Translations under genes and position numbers: made by a program
NCBI RefSeq assembly: GCF_023150065.1
Contig: NZ_JAKLLN010000001.1
Coordinates: 1-64,000 of the forward strand
Reading direction: 5' to 3'
Length of the DNA: 64,000 bases
DNA from: Zoogloea sp.
GTDB lineage: Bacteria; Pseudomonadota; Gammaproteobacteria; Burkholderiales; Rhodocyclaceae
The notes under the pieces: model-generated
Seen by the model: only the letters and a program-made list of their open reading frames with translations
The model's database searches: none
Told to the model about the DNA's origin: nothing
In this document: positions 8,792-16,324 of the stretch, piece after piece
How the letters are laid out: each line of letters begins with the position of its first letter
How positions within the stretch are numbered: the stretch's first letter is position 1

Positions 8792-10830
8792 TACTTCACA
8801 CCCACCAGGTAGCGTGCTGCGGCACCTTGTCCATAGACTGCATCGAACATGGCGGCCTGGTTCGGGCTCTTCTTCAGCGCGTCGATATGGTTCTGGGGAG
8901 GCGTCGAAGATCCTGCGGAAGCTGCCTTCGGCGGAAACACATACTCGCCGGTCCGCTGATTGACCGGGATCGTGCTCAGGATGGGATTCCCCAAGCCGTC
9001 CGTCCCGGTTTCAACTTTCGCCATCGAGAATGCGGGCCGCTCTTCCTTGCCCTGCACGGCCAACAGCTGCCGCGCCAGCTCGTTGCGCCGGGTCGGGTCG
9101 GTCTCGGCGGCAAGTTGCCGCTGCAGATCCGCCTGCCGCTGCGCCTTCTGCAGTTCCAAGACCTGCGCCTGGTTGGAGAGGCCGGCGGTGACGGATTTTG
9201 CGGCGGAGTCTTGCCGCCGCAGGGCCATCTCTTGCTGGTCGAGGCCCTGTTTTGCCGCCGCATCCTGGCGCCCGCTCAGGTGGTTCAGTGCCGCAATCCG
9301 GGAGGCGGCCTTGTCCGAGAAGAGCAGATCCCCCACAGCCTCATCGGGCGTACGCTTCCGGAAACCGATGCCGCCGCCGGCATTGAAGTTGATCTGGTCC
9401 TGCAGCTCGCCCATGCCGGCGCGGATCTGGTTTTCCCGCTGCAGGATGCCCATCACATCGTTGCCGCCCACGCCGGACGCGCGTTGCTCCCCCACGGACC
9501 CAGGCCCGAAGCCCAGGCCCGGAGCAGCCGGTGCCGCCGGCAAGGAGGCATCGTTCCGCAGAGATGCCGGCTGGAAGCCGCCCACCGGGTTGCCCTTCAT
9601 CTCGGCCACCGCCTGGCCAGGATCGATGTTCGTGAAGAGCGGCGACTTGCCGAGCTGGTTGATGCGCTGCACGCCGTTGGTGTTCGCCACGGGCGCCACG
9701 GTGTAGGGCACCGGGCCGGAGTTGGGGGGCGTGGTGCCCGTGGTGGTGCCCGGCTGATCGACCTCGTTTGCCGCGGCGCCTGCAGCAGAGGATCCGGGAA
9801 CGACGGGGGAGGAGGCTGCGGCCGGACTTTTCGGGGCGGCGGGGATGCCGGGTGGTACCGCAGGCTTCTCGGGTTCGGCGATCAGCCCTTCGCGGTTCTG
9901 GTCTCGGATGGCATTCGTGCGCGACTCGAAGGGCGATGGAACCATGGCGCTCAGCGTCTCGCCGTAGGCCGTGCCCAGCGAGTTGAGGGGCCCCTTGATC
10001 GGGGAGGTCGCGGGTGCTGTGGGCCGGGTGGTTGCAGGCCCACCGATCTGGCCGGAGGAGGTGCGGGCAGGATCCAACGCCGGGAGATTCGATACCGGGT
10101 TGTTCCCGGTGGACGGACTCTGCAACCTCGCGCGGTCATCCTCCACCACGCCGCCATTGACGAAGTAGAGCGCATCCGTGGACCGCTGCTCCTGCACCGG
10201 GGTGTGGGTGGCGTTCTTGAGCTGCTCCAGCACCCGGGCGCCAATCGCCTGGAGCTGCTCCGGAGATACTTGGAATTCCCCGTTCGAGAGATTCACGGGT
10301 ACGGCGTTGGCGCTTGCACCCTGTCCGTTCTCGCGCTGTGCCTTGCTCTTGAAGCCGATGCCCGGTTCAGGCTTGCTCTCGGCCTGTGCAGCCTGGCGCT
10401 GGGATCGAGGCTGGAAGCCAAAGCCCTGGCCGGCTGCGGGCGCCGGAACGTTCCGCATGTAATCGGGCTGGAAGCCCAGGCCAAGGCCGGGCGCCTTCGG
10501 CCGGTCCGCCGGGTTCATGCCCGAGCGGAACCCCAGGGCGGCCAGGTTCTGCTCGCCGATCTGCGCCACGGAGTCCGCCGGCACGATGAAGGAGCCCTGT
10601 TCAACCGCCGTCTTGATCGAGTCTGAGGTGCCGGTACCGGGGCCGCGGATCGGGCCGGACCCGGTTGCCTGTGCGAGAAGGGCGGCGGCGCGACTGCCGT
10701 GGCCGAAGCCCAAGCCCGAGGCTTCGGGGTCAGGAGGAGACGACTGCTTGTTGCCGCGCACCTCGCCGCCGTCGGCGAGTTTCTGGGGGTGGGCCTGGGG
10801 CCGGCTGGAACGTTTCTGGAATCCGAACAT
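8791..10830 (-). CDS. Large prophage protein, probable virion/injection-associated
   Basis: This 679-residue, low-complexity, Gly/Pro/Ser-rich protein is coupled to the giant polyvalent gene by a TAATG overlap, so the two are probably made together. The start at 10830 has a GGGAG site 7 bases upstream. Two related modules are visible: GPGTGTSDSIKTAVEQGSFI followed by VPADSVAQIG, and NLSNGEFQVSPEQLQAIG, a type seen in phage structural proteins. A short G-x-G-F motif recurs at least five times (GLGFGHGS, GLGFQPD, GFGFQPRS, GIGFKSKA, GLGFGPGS), as if marking linkers. The central part is Pro/Thr-rich and the C-terminal part has a Gln/Arg-rich helix. The structural role is inferred from neighbours and motif style; no enzymatic motif is seen. 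Confidence 0.6.
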   Translation of the reverse strand: MFGFQKRSSRPQAHPQKLADGGEVRGNKQSSPPDPEASGLGFGHGSRAAALLAQATGSGPIRGPGTGTSDSIKTAVEQGSFIVPADSVAQIGEQNLAALGFRSGMNPADRPKAPGLGLGFQPDYMRNVPAPAAGQGFGFQPRSQRQAAQAESKPEPGIGFKSKAQRENGQGASANAVPVNLSNGEFQVSPEQLQAIGARVLEQLKNATHTPVQEQRSTDALYFVNGGVVEDDRARLQSPSTGNNPVSNLPALDPARTSSGQIGGPATTRPTAPATSPIKGPLNSLGTAYGETLSAMVPSPFESRTNAIRDQNREGLIAEPEKPAVPPGIPAAPKSPAAASSPVVPGSSAAGAAANEVDQPGTTTGTTPPNSGPVPYTVAPVANTNGVQRINQLGKSPLFTNIDPGQAVAEMKGNPVGGFQPASLRNDASLPAAPAAPGLGFGPGSVGEQRASGVGGNDVMGILQRENQIRAGMGELQDQINFNAGGGIGFRKRTPDEAVGDLLFSDKAASRIAALNHLSGRQDAAAKQGLDQQEMALRRQDSAAKSVTAGLSNQAQVLELQKAQRQADLQRQLAAETDPTRRNELARQLLAVQGKEERPAFSMAKVETGTDGLGNPILSTIPVNQRTGEYVFPPKAASAGSSTPPQNHIDALKKSPNQAAMFDAVYGQGAAARYLVGVK

Positions 10831-10987
10831 GAAGGTCTCCCGTGAGATGTATCTCGGGAGTCTTCGGGGCGCCCACGGAACAGGCCACCCCTTCAGGGGG
10901 TTGGGCTGTGCTCGGCTGTGCGTGGCGCGTCCGGGCGCATTTCGGGGGGGGCGGTGTGACATGCCGGCTGAAACCCCGGGTTTCATC

Positions 10988-11122
10988 GGAAACCTGCCTG
11001 GAAACCTCTGGCTTGGAAACCAGGTATTCGCTGGTAACCGACTTGGTAACCACTTCCTGGTAACCCGGGGTTTCCGTGGATACCGCGTTGGATACCAAGG
11101 CTTTGGATACCCGAGGATGCTA
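10988..11122. repeat. Three tandem 45-bp units, each with one hexamer repeated three times
   Basis: Three units of 45 bp begin at 10988, 11033 and 11078. Each holds one heptamer three times: GGAAACC (10988, 11000, 11015), GGTAACC (11033, 11045, 11059) and GGATACC (11078, 11090, 11105). Spacing is 12 then 14-15 bases in every unit. The heptamer is constant inside a unit but differs between units, while the bases between are only loosely conserved. The array lies upstream of the leftward gene that starts at 10830. A solitary unit of the same layout lies at 14361. Function unknown; operator array, replication site or coding remnant are all possible. Confidence 0.8.
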
Positions 11123-11163
11123 GGGTTACCGGGCCCGATAGCGGGTGTCGATGACCTTGAGAT

Positions 11164-11393
11164 CCGAAAGGCCCGAACAACGCCGCGCTGCTGGATGGTC
11201 AGGCTCCCGGCGACTGGGTGCTCGTGCGGGCAGTAGTTTGTGACATGAGCTTCATGTTGCTCTGGAGGGCGACACCAACATCCACGTGTTCTCGCTGTTC
11301 ATCGACATCTTCCCAGGCTCCGGGGACATCCAGCTCTACATCAACCATCCCCTCCCAATGAGAACTATTTTTTCATTTTTACCAAGGCAGTAG
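11164..11393 (+). pseudogene. Possible remnant of a plus-strand coding region
   Basis: Two stretches look like broken coding sequence. The first (from 11164) reads PKGPNNAALLDGQAPGDWVL; the second (11262-11393, another frame) reads LEGDTNIHVFSLFIDIFPGS and continues to a stop at 11391. The second has strong G/C preference at third codon positions, as real genes here have. Neither has a start, and a stop and a frame change separate them. I do not recognise the product. This stretch otherwise holds no gene: between 10831 and 11717 I see only the 45-bp array, this remnant and the hairpin leader. Confidence 0.3.
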
Positions 11394-11542
11394 GCTCAAT
11401 GGCTGGGGGGCGAGTTCAGGGGCACATAGGTGCTTCTCAACGAGAAAAACTGCCAATCACAGAATTGAATCCAGCACAACGTGAACCTGAGGAGATATCT
11501 GACGTGCAGGGGACGCGACAGGCTCGAATACAATGCGCTACA

Positions 11543-11686
11543 TGCGTTCAGCAAAACTGAATGCAGAAAAGGAAAGAGCCCGACGGCGCCAACCGACGAG
11601 CTCTTTGTGAGGCGCCTTGGGGTCGGCCTGACCTGCCAGCGCTACACGGTGTCTTGAAGAGACCTTCAAAGTGTAGCTGATGGCAG
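11543..11686 (+). ncRNA. Structured leader or small RNA ahead of a 31-residue membrane peptide gene
   Basis: Three stem-loops follow one another on the plus strand. TGCGTTCAG/CTGAATGCA is at 11543-11551 and 11557-11565. AAAGAGC/GCTCTTT is at 11573-11579 and 11600-11606. A long composite stem pairs CTGCCA with TGGCAG (11633-11638, 11681-11686) and GCTACAC with GTGTAGC (11641-11647, 11671-11677), with a smaller hairpin inside. The small gene starts 31 bases later and a strong terminator follows it. This could be a regulatory leader or part of a type I toxin-antitoxin-like locus. I found no convincing promoter, so the RNA limits are estimates. Confidence 0.45.
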
Positions 11687-11717
11687 CCGGAAACCCCACA
11701 ACTGCGTGGAGACTGCC

Positions 11718-11813
11718 ATGATCCGTTTCAAGCGGACCCGCAAGAGCACGCAGCTATCCGTGACGGGTGACGTACTGCTGTTGCTGATGCTGCTGTACTA
11801 TCTGACGTTCTGA
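11718..11813 (+). CDS. 31-residue single-pass membrane peptide
   Basis: The frame reads MIRFKRTRKSTQ then LSVTGDVLLLLMLLYYLTF. It has a basic N-terminal third and a C-terminal hydrophobic segment of about 16 residues, long enough to enter or cross the membrane. A GGAG lies 6 bases before the ATG, and a strong intrinsic terminator starts 6 bases after the stop. Together these make a compact monocistronic unit, opposite in direction to the surrounding prophage genes. The layout resembles small hydrophobic toxins of type I systems, but no antisense antitoxin can be shown from the sequence. A small phage membrane regulator is the other possibility. I know no named family for it. Confidence 0.6.
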   Translation: MIRFKRTRKSTQLSVTGDVLLLLMLLYYLTF

Positions 11814-12049
11814 ACGTCGAGCCCGGGGATGCCCGGGCTTTTTCTTGCCCCGAGCCTTGGTTGCGCAGGTGATACCAAGTTCTTTCCCGGCTCTACTGGG
11901 TGCGCCTCCATGGTCCCATCCCCACCTGTGACCACGATCTGCGCCACTGCGCAGAACGTCTCTGCGTCGGTCAGGCTGGGCGGCTCAATGCCCTCCCAGC
12001 GCTGGACGTAGTCTTGAACCACCACGGCATGCAGGGCCGACAGCGACAC
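11798..12049 (-). CDS. Doubtful 83-residue prophage protein
   Basis: A GTG-initiated frame lies 71 bases downstream of the KAP NTPase on the same strand. Its N-terminal part has a plausible protein-like composition (VVQDYVQRWEGIEPPSLTDA), which is why I list it. There is no good ribosome-binding site, and the last five codons run through the opposite terminator and the 3' end of the 31-residue gene. If it is not a gene, 11844-12120 holds nothing I can identify. Confidence 0.3.
   Translation of the reverse strand: MSLSALHAVVVQDYVQRWEGIEPPSLTDAETFCAVAQIVVTGGDGTMEAHPVEPGKNLVSPAQPRLGARKSPGIPGLDVQNVR
11820..11843 (+). terminator. Intrinsic terminator after the 31-residue peptide gene
   Basis: AGCCCGGG (11820-11827) pairs with CCCGGGCT (11832-11839) across a GATG loop and is followed directly by a run of T (11839-11843). 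The stem is a perfect 8 bp, GC-rich, and lies 6 bases past the stop at 11813. Confidence 0.9.
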
Positions 12050-12120
12050 ACGCCGCGTGTCACGGGGGTGCAGGGGGATGAGACGGGTAGGGTGTTGCGT
12101 ATCAGTCCACGTCAGCGAGA

Positions 12121-13512
12121 TCAGGATGAGAAATGCTCGACCAAATTGATTGCAGTGTCGATGCCGCGAAGCCCGCCAATGGGCGGAAGCTGGAGATTGC
12201 CATCGAACCCACTTCTCAGTATGTTGAGGGCGTCCATTCTATCGACGCGTCCCTGCCCAATCTGGCGGGCGCCGTCGAGTTCCGAGAGAAATGCGGAACT
12301 CATCCCGCTATAGCTGAGTGCCCGCAAATACCATTCGAAGTACGTCCCTCCATGTGTCTCCAGGTAGTTAAGAAAGCGCTTGGACTTGCTCAAGTCTATG
12401 AGCACGTCGTCGATGGTCTTGCTACCGTGTAGGAGACCCTGGTAGAGCTCTGGTTGCTTGATGCGGAGCACGATGGCCATGAACAGGTTCATGAATGACC
12501 ATTGTCGCGCCCTGGGTGATGCGATCTTGGTCAAGGCGTAGTGCGTAAAGCACTTTTCCTGATCTCGCGGTGAGCAGGAGAATGCATCGAACAGGCTGGA
12601 TACAAGGTTCTGGGTTGAGAAGGGGCCTGTGAAACCACTTTGTTTGGAGTGCGCTTCAATCGCTTCAGCAAGACCAAATTTCCTGAAAAGCTCGCCAACG
12701 AACGTGGTGCCATTTCCCTTTGGAAGGTTGAACTCCAGGTCAAAGAACCTGCGGAGATAGCCGCCGACATCCATGTCTGCCCCGTACATGGACTTGATGC
12801 TGTGTCCGAGCTGCTCTCGATCCAGTGCAAGCACAAAGACCACACCTGGCACGCTGAAGAAGTGCTTGATGACTTCCAGCACGCGAACGGCGAAAGGGGG
12901 CCGGCAGCGATCGAGCTCGTCGACGAAGATGACCAGTGGCTTACCGCTGACGCCGATCTCCTCTGCGAGCTCCGTGAGCGCATCCTTGAAACCGGCGATG
13001 GAGGCCTTTGCTTCTGCGTAGGCCTCGATCTGAGCTTCGGCAAGCTTGCCCGCTTCGTCGACGAGAAGGTCTTTCAGGGCGTCGTTATCGATATCGACCA
13101 TCCCGGCCGTTGCTGCCTTGATCGCGAAAGGGAGCGCACCACGCACGAGCTTTGAACCAAGGCGCTTGAATACCGCGATCTTCTCCGCTGCAGGATCGGG
13201 GCACCCCTTGGCAGCGAGTTCTTCAGCTTGGCTTTGCAAATCGCCCAAGAGCGCCACCATGGCGTCATCCACGAAGTCGCTTTCCCATGCGTTGAAGAGC
13301 ATGGTGGTGAAGTCGCCTTCAAGCTGGGTTCGCCACATCTCAATGAAGGTGGACTTGCCGGATCCCCATGTGCCATTTATGCAGAGCACGAGGCCATCCG
13401 GTGCTGAGTTGAGCACGTTTGTAAGTACTTCAGCGCATGCCTTGCGGCCAAGCCGATCTTCGGCGTAAGGAGCTTCTTTTGTGATGGTGATCGGGCTGGG
13501 TTTGAAGTTCAT
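12121..13512 (-). CDS. KAP-family P-loop NTPase, probable phage-defence or exclusion gene
   Basis: This 463-residue protein belongs to the KAP (Kidins220/ARMS-PifA) NTPase family. Walker A is GTWGSGKST (about 48-55) and Walker B with the KAP-typical extension is VIFVDELDRCRPP (about 200). The region between carries a weakly hydrophobic stretch (about 115-130) where many KAP proteins insert membrane segments. The family includes F-plasmid PifA, which blocks T7, so an exclusion role is inferred. The gene stands alone, with gene-poor DNA on both sides, and has visibly lower GC than the phage genes around it. The ATG at 13512 has a GAGG upstream; a TTG 10 codons earlier is possible. The trigger and target are unknown. 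Confidence 0.75.
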   Translation of the reverse strand: MNFKPSPITITKEAPYAEDRLGRKACAEVLTNVLNSAPDGLVLCINGTWGSGKSTFIEMWRTQLEGDFTTMLFNAWESDFVDDAMVALLGDLQSQAEELAAKGCPDPAAEKIAVFKRLGSKLVRGALPFAIKAATAGMVDIDNDALKDLLVDEAGKLAEAQIEAYAEAKASIAGFKDALTELAEEIGVSGKPLVIFVDELDRCRPPFAVRVLEVIKHFFSVPGVVFVLALDREQLGHSIKSMYGADMDVGGYLRRFFDLEFNLPKGNGTTFVGELFRKFGLAEAIEAHSKQSGFTGPFSTQNLVSSLFDAFSCSPRDQEKCFTHYALTKIASPRARQWSFMNLFMAIVLRIKQPELYQGLLHGSKTIDDVLIDLSKSKRFLNYLETHGGTYFEWYLRALSYSGMSSAFLSELDGARQIGQGRVDRMDALNILRSGFDGNLQLPPIGGLRGIDTAINLVEHFSS

Positions 13513-13731
13513 GGGCAGGGCCTCGCATGCAGGATGTCTCAATTATGCAATGTGAGCTCACGCTGCGCGGGGTGTGGCATCAAGGTGGGGCATGGGTCCT
13601 GAAGGTCCAAGGCTCGCCAAGCTACGCCTAGCGCGGAGGCTATCGGCCAGCCAGGTAGTCCGAATTGGGGGCGCTGACTGTCAGGCGGAGGAGGAGCACA
13701 AACCCCGGCATGGGGCCAGGGGGAAGGTAAC

Positions 13732-13757
13732 GTCAGTTTCGACAGGCTCACGAAACC
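13732..13757. repeat. REP-like element (TTCGACAGGCTC type)
   Basis: The sequence GTCAGTTTCGACAGGCTCAC with CGAAAC next to it forms a small dyad and contains TTCGACAGGCTC, a short motif common in dispersed intergenic repeats of betaproteobacteria. The same 12 bases recur at 17335-17346 inside a prophage gene. The rest of 13513-13731, between two prophage genes, shows nothing I can name. Confidence 0.5.
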
Positions 13758-14255
13758 TTACCGATTCCCCCGAGCCCTTCCAGCCGCCTCGAGCTTCAGC
13801 CCCCACAAGGTGTGCCGCAACTGGGCATGCGCCCGTTCGTAGGCATCAGAGGCGGCTTCGAATTCCCGTTCCAGTGATGCGGACTCGGCTTCGAGCACTT
13901 GCTGCGCATCCTTCGCGGCGTCGATCTGCCAGGTCAAGCGCTGGCAGCGTGCCCGGCCGTCGGTCGCTGCGGTGAATTCCAGATCCCCCAGCGCAAGATC
14001 CACTGCAGCCAGACCACGGAAGCCGGACCGGACTTCCTCTTCCGCGGCCTGCAGTGTCTCGAGGCGACTAGCTACTGAATCCGCTCGCAAGGAGTGCAGC
14101 TCCCAGGACACCTGGGATTGGTAGGCGGCCTCGGAGGCCTGGTCCATGACGGCCTGCAGCGCGGCAAGGGCCGGGTGATCCAGGAAGCCCTCGTCGGGCA
14201 GTTGGTGCGCCGCTTCGATGACCTCGGCCGGCAGCTCGTTTGCGATCTGATGCAT
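13758..14255 (-). CDS. Coiled-coil prophage protein, unknown function
   Basis: This 165-residue, acidic, mostly helical protein starts at 14255, where an AGAAGGA lies about 10 bases upstream. The frame stays open for another 50 codons upstream, but that extension passes through a hairpin and the solitary 45-bp repeat unit, so I take the downstream ATG. From about residue 60 it has long heptad-like runs of Ala, Glu and Leu (LETLQAAEEEVRSGF; QQVLEAESASLEREFEAASD), suggesting a coiled coil. No motif points to a function. It lies between the replication genes and the KAP NTPase. Confidence 0.55.
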   Translation of the reverse strand: MHQIANELPAEVIEAAHQLPDEGFLDHPALAALQAVMDQASEAAYQSQVSWELHSLRADSVASRLETLQAAEEEVRSGFRGLAAVDLALGDLEFTAATDGRARCQRLTWQIDAAKDAQQVLEAESASLEREFEAASDAYERAHAQLRHTLWGLKLEAAGRARGNR

Positions 14256-14280
14256 GTTCCGTTGTCCTTCTCTTGCGTGT

Positions 14281-14328
14281 TGCAGCAGGGTGCAAGGGGG
14301 TAACGTTTCGCGACCCCCTTGCACTGCA
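14281..14328. promoter_or_regulatory. Strong hairpin upstream of the coiled-coil gene
   Basis: TGCAAGGGGGT (14291-14301) pairs perfectly with ACCCCCTTGCA (14313-14323), and TGCAG/CTGCA outside it extends the stem across a bulge. It lies 26 bases upstream of the leftward gene that starts at 14255. It may be a terminator for upstream genes without a T-run, or an operator or leader structure. Confidence 0.45.
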
Positions 14329-14360
14329 GCTTCATCACCTCGGGTGGTGCGGGATTCCCT

Positions 14361-14405
14361 GCGTACCGGGCTGCGTACCACCGTCTTGCGTACTTGATCC
14401 GCCCC
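14361..14405. repeat. Solitary 45-bp-type unit with a hexamer repeated three times
   Basis: GCGTAC occurs at 14361, 14373 and 14388, so the spacing is 12 then 15 bases, exactly as in the tandem units at 10988-11122. Read on the minus strand the unit also matches those units in the bases that follow the third hexamer (GAATCCC against GAAACCC). It lies 106 bases upstream of the gene that starts at 14255. Confidence 0.65.
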
Positions 14406-14465
14406 CATTGGGTACCGATTCAGGAGCCCAATCGATCATGAAAAAGGCAAACTTTTGTCAGCCCC

Positions 14466-14780
14466 TCATGGGCTTCGCTTTGCCTTCGGCAGAAGCCCGT
14501 TCATGGCAGCCCTCGCCTTGCCCGCATCGGATGTGGGGCCGGTGCTGAGCCCTCCATGGAACTTGCATCGGCCGTTCTCCCAGAGGTCCGTCCGCTTGCA
14601 CGGTGTTCCGGCCCGCGTCTTCGCACCGCAGGTGAGCCCCCGCAGCTCATCGGGGTATTGAGGGAATGTCGGTGGTGGGTGGCCGTAGCCCTGGGCCTTC
14701 CAGGCGGCGTGGATCTCCGCCCGGGCCTGGATGTACGCCTTCAGCAGCTTGCGCCGCTCGCGGTCTGGATCCTCGGTCAT
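14466..14780 (-). CDS. HGGxSTGP-motif small phage protein
   Basis: This 104-residue protein has a Cys-containing centre (TCGAKTRAGTPCKR) and the KFHGGLSTGP motif, a combination seen in many small phage and plasmid proteins whose function is not known. The two Cys of the centre, a third in GRCKFHGG and the His could bind a metal. The N-terminal half is a charged helix. The start overlaps the upstream stop as ATGA (14777-14780), so it is translated with the preceding DNA-binding gene. No catalytic motif is visible. Confidence 0.65.
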   Translation of the reverse strand: MTEDPDRERRKLLKAYIQARAEIHAAWKAQGYGHPPPTFPQYPDELRGLTCGAKTRAGTPCKRTDLWENGRCKFHGGLSTGPTSDAGKARAAMNGLLPKAKRSP

Positions 14781-15703
14781 GCTCCACCCACCAGATTCAT
14801 CAGGATGGCATCCGCTTCTCGCGCGCCCATCCGGTTTTCCTCCCCCATGAACCGCAGCACCGCGACGGATTCCACCTTGGTGCGTGGACGGATCTCGGCC
14901 AGCATCCCGAAGACGAACCAATCCCGGGCGGTGGCCTCGGGGGGCGGGTCACCTCCGTGGCGGCACACCGCCTCACGCAGGCGGTACAGGTCCGACCAGA
15001 AGCGCAGTTCGTGAAGGCAGTCGGCCAGCGTCTGGGGCATCAGCTCGGGGCGGTCCTTGAACCGGGTGGCCACCTGGTTGCAGTCGAAGTCATGCAGGGC
15101 GCCGCTTCGCTCCAGCCCGGCCAGGGTTTCGGTGCAGAACAGCTCCGCGGGCGTCGGATCGAACAGCGCATCCCCGAAGCGGGCCCGTGCTTCGTTCTGT
15201 CTGCAGTTGCGCTCGATGGCCTTCTTCGCCAGCCCCTTCAGGTCACCGAAACCCACGGTTGCAAGGCCGGCAAACGGGTTGCCTGGATTCGTTGCCTGAA
15301 GGAAGGCGGCGTATCGATCCTCCAGCGTCTTCAGCGGTGTCTTGATACGGGTGGCCGCCTCCATTGCCTTGTCGATCAGCGCGGCGTCGCCGGTGTTGAT
15401 CACCGCCTGCAGCCACAGCACGGCATCCAACTCCGCATCGCCGGTGACGCGCTCCTTGGGCGGCAGTTCGGGCACGGCCGGCAGGGTCTGGCTGCTCTCG
15501 CGGATCGGCGGCAGGCTGAACAATGCGCGGTGCGCCGGGTTGTCGCGGAAGACGCCGGCCCTGGAGCAGATCGCCTTCACCGTGCCAAGTGGCAGGCCCG
15601 CCAGCATGGCCACCTCCCTGAAGGAATGCCGGCGGCGCAGCTCGAGCACCTGCTGCCGGACGTCCGCTGAAACCCCGGGTTGCGTGGATGTCCCGTGGAT
15701 CAT
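14777..15703 (-). CDS. Phage protein with N-terminal helix-turn-helix, unknown role
   Basis: This 308-residue protein carries near its N-terminus (about residues 14-50) a resolvase-type helix-turn-helix pattern (VLELRRRHSFREVAMLAGLP then LGTVKAICSRAG). The rest is helical and acidic with scattered Cys, and I recognise no domain. It overlaps the genes on both sides by 4 bases (ATGA), placing it in one translationally coupled block with the winged-helix protein and the HGGxSTGP protein. The position next to replication genes suggests a role in replication or early gene control. That is inference only. Confidence 0.55.
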   Translation of the reverse strand: MIHGTSTQPGVSADVRQQVLELRRRHSFREVAMLAGLPLGTVKAICSRAGVFRDNPAHRALFSLPPIRESSQTLPAVPELPPKERVTGDAELDAVLWLQAVINTGDAALIDKAMEAATRIKTPLKTLEDRYAAFLQATNPGNPFAGLATVGFGDLKGLAKKAIERNCRQNEARARFGDALFDPTPAELFCTETLAGLERSGALHDFDCNQVATRFKDRPELMPQTLADCLHELRFWSDLYRLREAVCRHGGDPPPEATARDWFVFGMLAEIRPRTKVESVAVLRFMGEENRMGAREADAILMNLVGGA

Positions 15704-16170
15704 GCTTCATCGTCTTCCGGGGTGGGGGAGGGCGCCTTGGACTTCGATGATCGCTCCAACTCACGGACCTTGAGACGCAGATCGGCCAAGGCCTGAATGA
15801 CGGTCTGTTCGGTATCGATCCCGAGGTACTGCAGGGCGGCCCCAGCCTGAACGCCCGCCAGCGTCCGATCCTCGCGGGGCGTGAGCGTCAGCACTTCATC
15901 CCCAATCTCGATCTTCACCAGGCCATCGGGCATGACGGTTTTCGAGATGGGGCGCGCCGGCGGATGCAGGATGGCCGGAACGAACACGCCGCGGCTTTTC
16001 CGGATCAGTGCGCCGTCGTCCACCAGGGTGGCCAGGCGGTCATCGATGATCGTGAGGGAGAGGCCGGTGAATTCCCGCAGCGCCTCCCGGGTGACCATCT
16101 GCTCGGTGTTGTGCAGGTCCTGCACCGCATCGAGGATCTGCTGTTTCGTTGTTCGCTGGATTGCCGCCAT
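15700..16170 (-). CDS. Winged-helix DNA-binding protein
   Basis: This 156-residue protein has an N-terminal winged-helix-like domain (about residues 5-65: KQQILDAVQDL, then REALREFTGLSLTIIDDRLA and a GALIRKSRGVF wing). The C-terminal part has a helix that may form a coiled coil (ALADLRLKVRELER) and an acidic tail. A GGAGG lies 8 bases before the ATG at 16170, and a 154-base gap separates it from the helicase gene upstream. It may control the small genes downstream of it. The DNA target is unknown. Confidence 0.6.
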   Translation of the reverse strand: MAAIQRTTKQQILDAVQDLHNTEQMVTREALREFTGLSLTIIDDRLATLVDDGALIRKSRGVFVPAILHPPARPISKTVMPDGLVKIEIGDEVLTLTPREDRTLAGVQAGAALQYLGIDTEQTVIQALADLRLKVRELERSSKSKAPSPTPEDDEA

Positions 16171-16324
16171 CAGTGTGCCTCCTGGGTCTGCTGCATCGTG
16201 GTGCCTTGCTGGAATCGTGGGTTTGTGAAAATCGGGCCGCTGGTGAATTTTTTAGGGGTGGGGTGCGGCATGCCCCTATCCGTCCCCTCAAAAATCGAAT
16301 GGCGGTGCCTTCTCGTCGTTCTGG

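Noticed and set aside
10730-11098. 122-codon minus-strand frame over the 45-bp array
   Set aside because: It overlaps the start of the 8791-10830 gene in another frame, has no ribosome-binding site and reads through Pro/Arg-rich shadow; kept only as a remark on the V-S/T pattern.
10988-11122. CRISPR array
   Set aside because: The repeated words are only seven bases, differ between units and are spaced at 12-19 bases; there are no constant repeats of 24-40 bases, no unique spacers and no cas genes.
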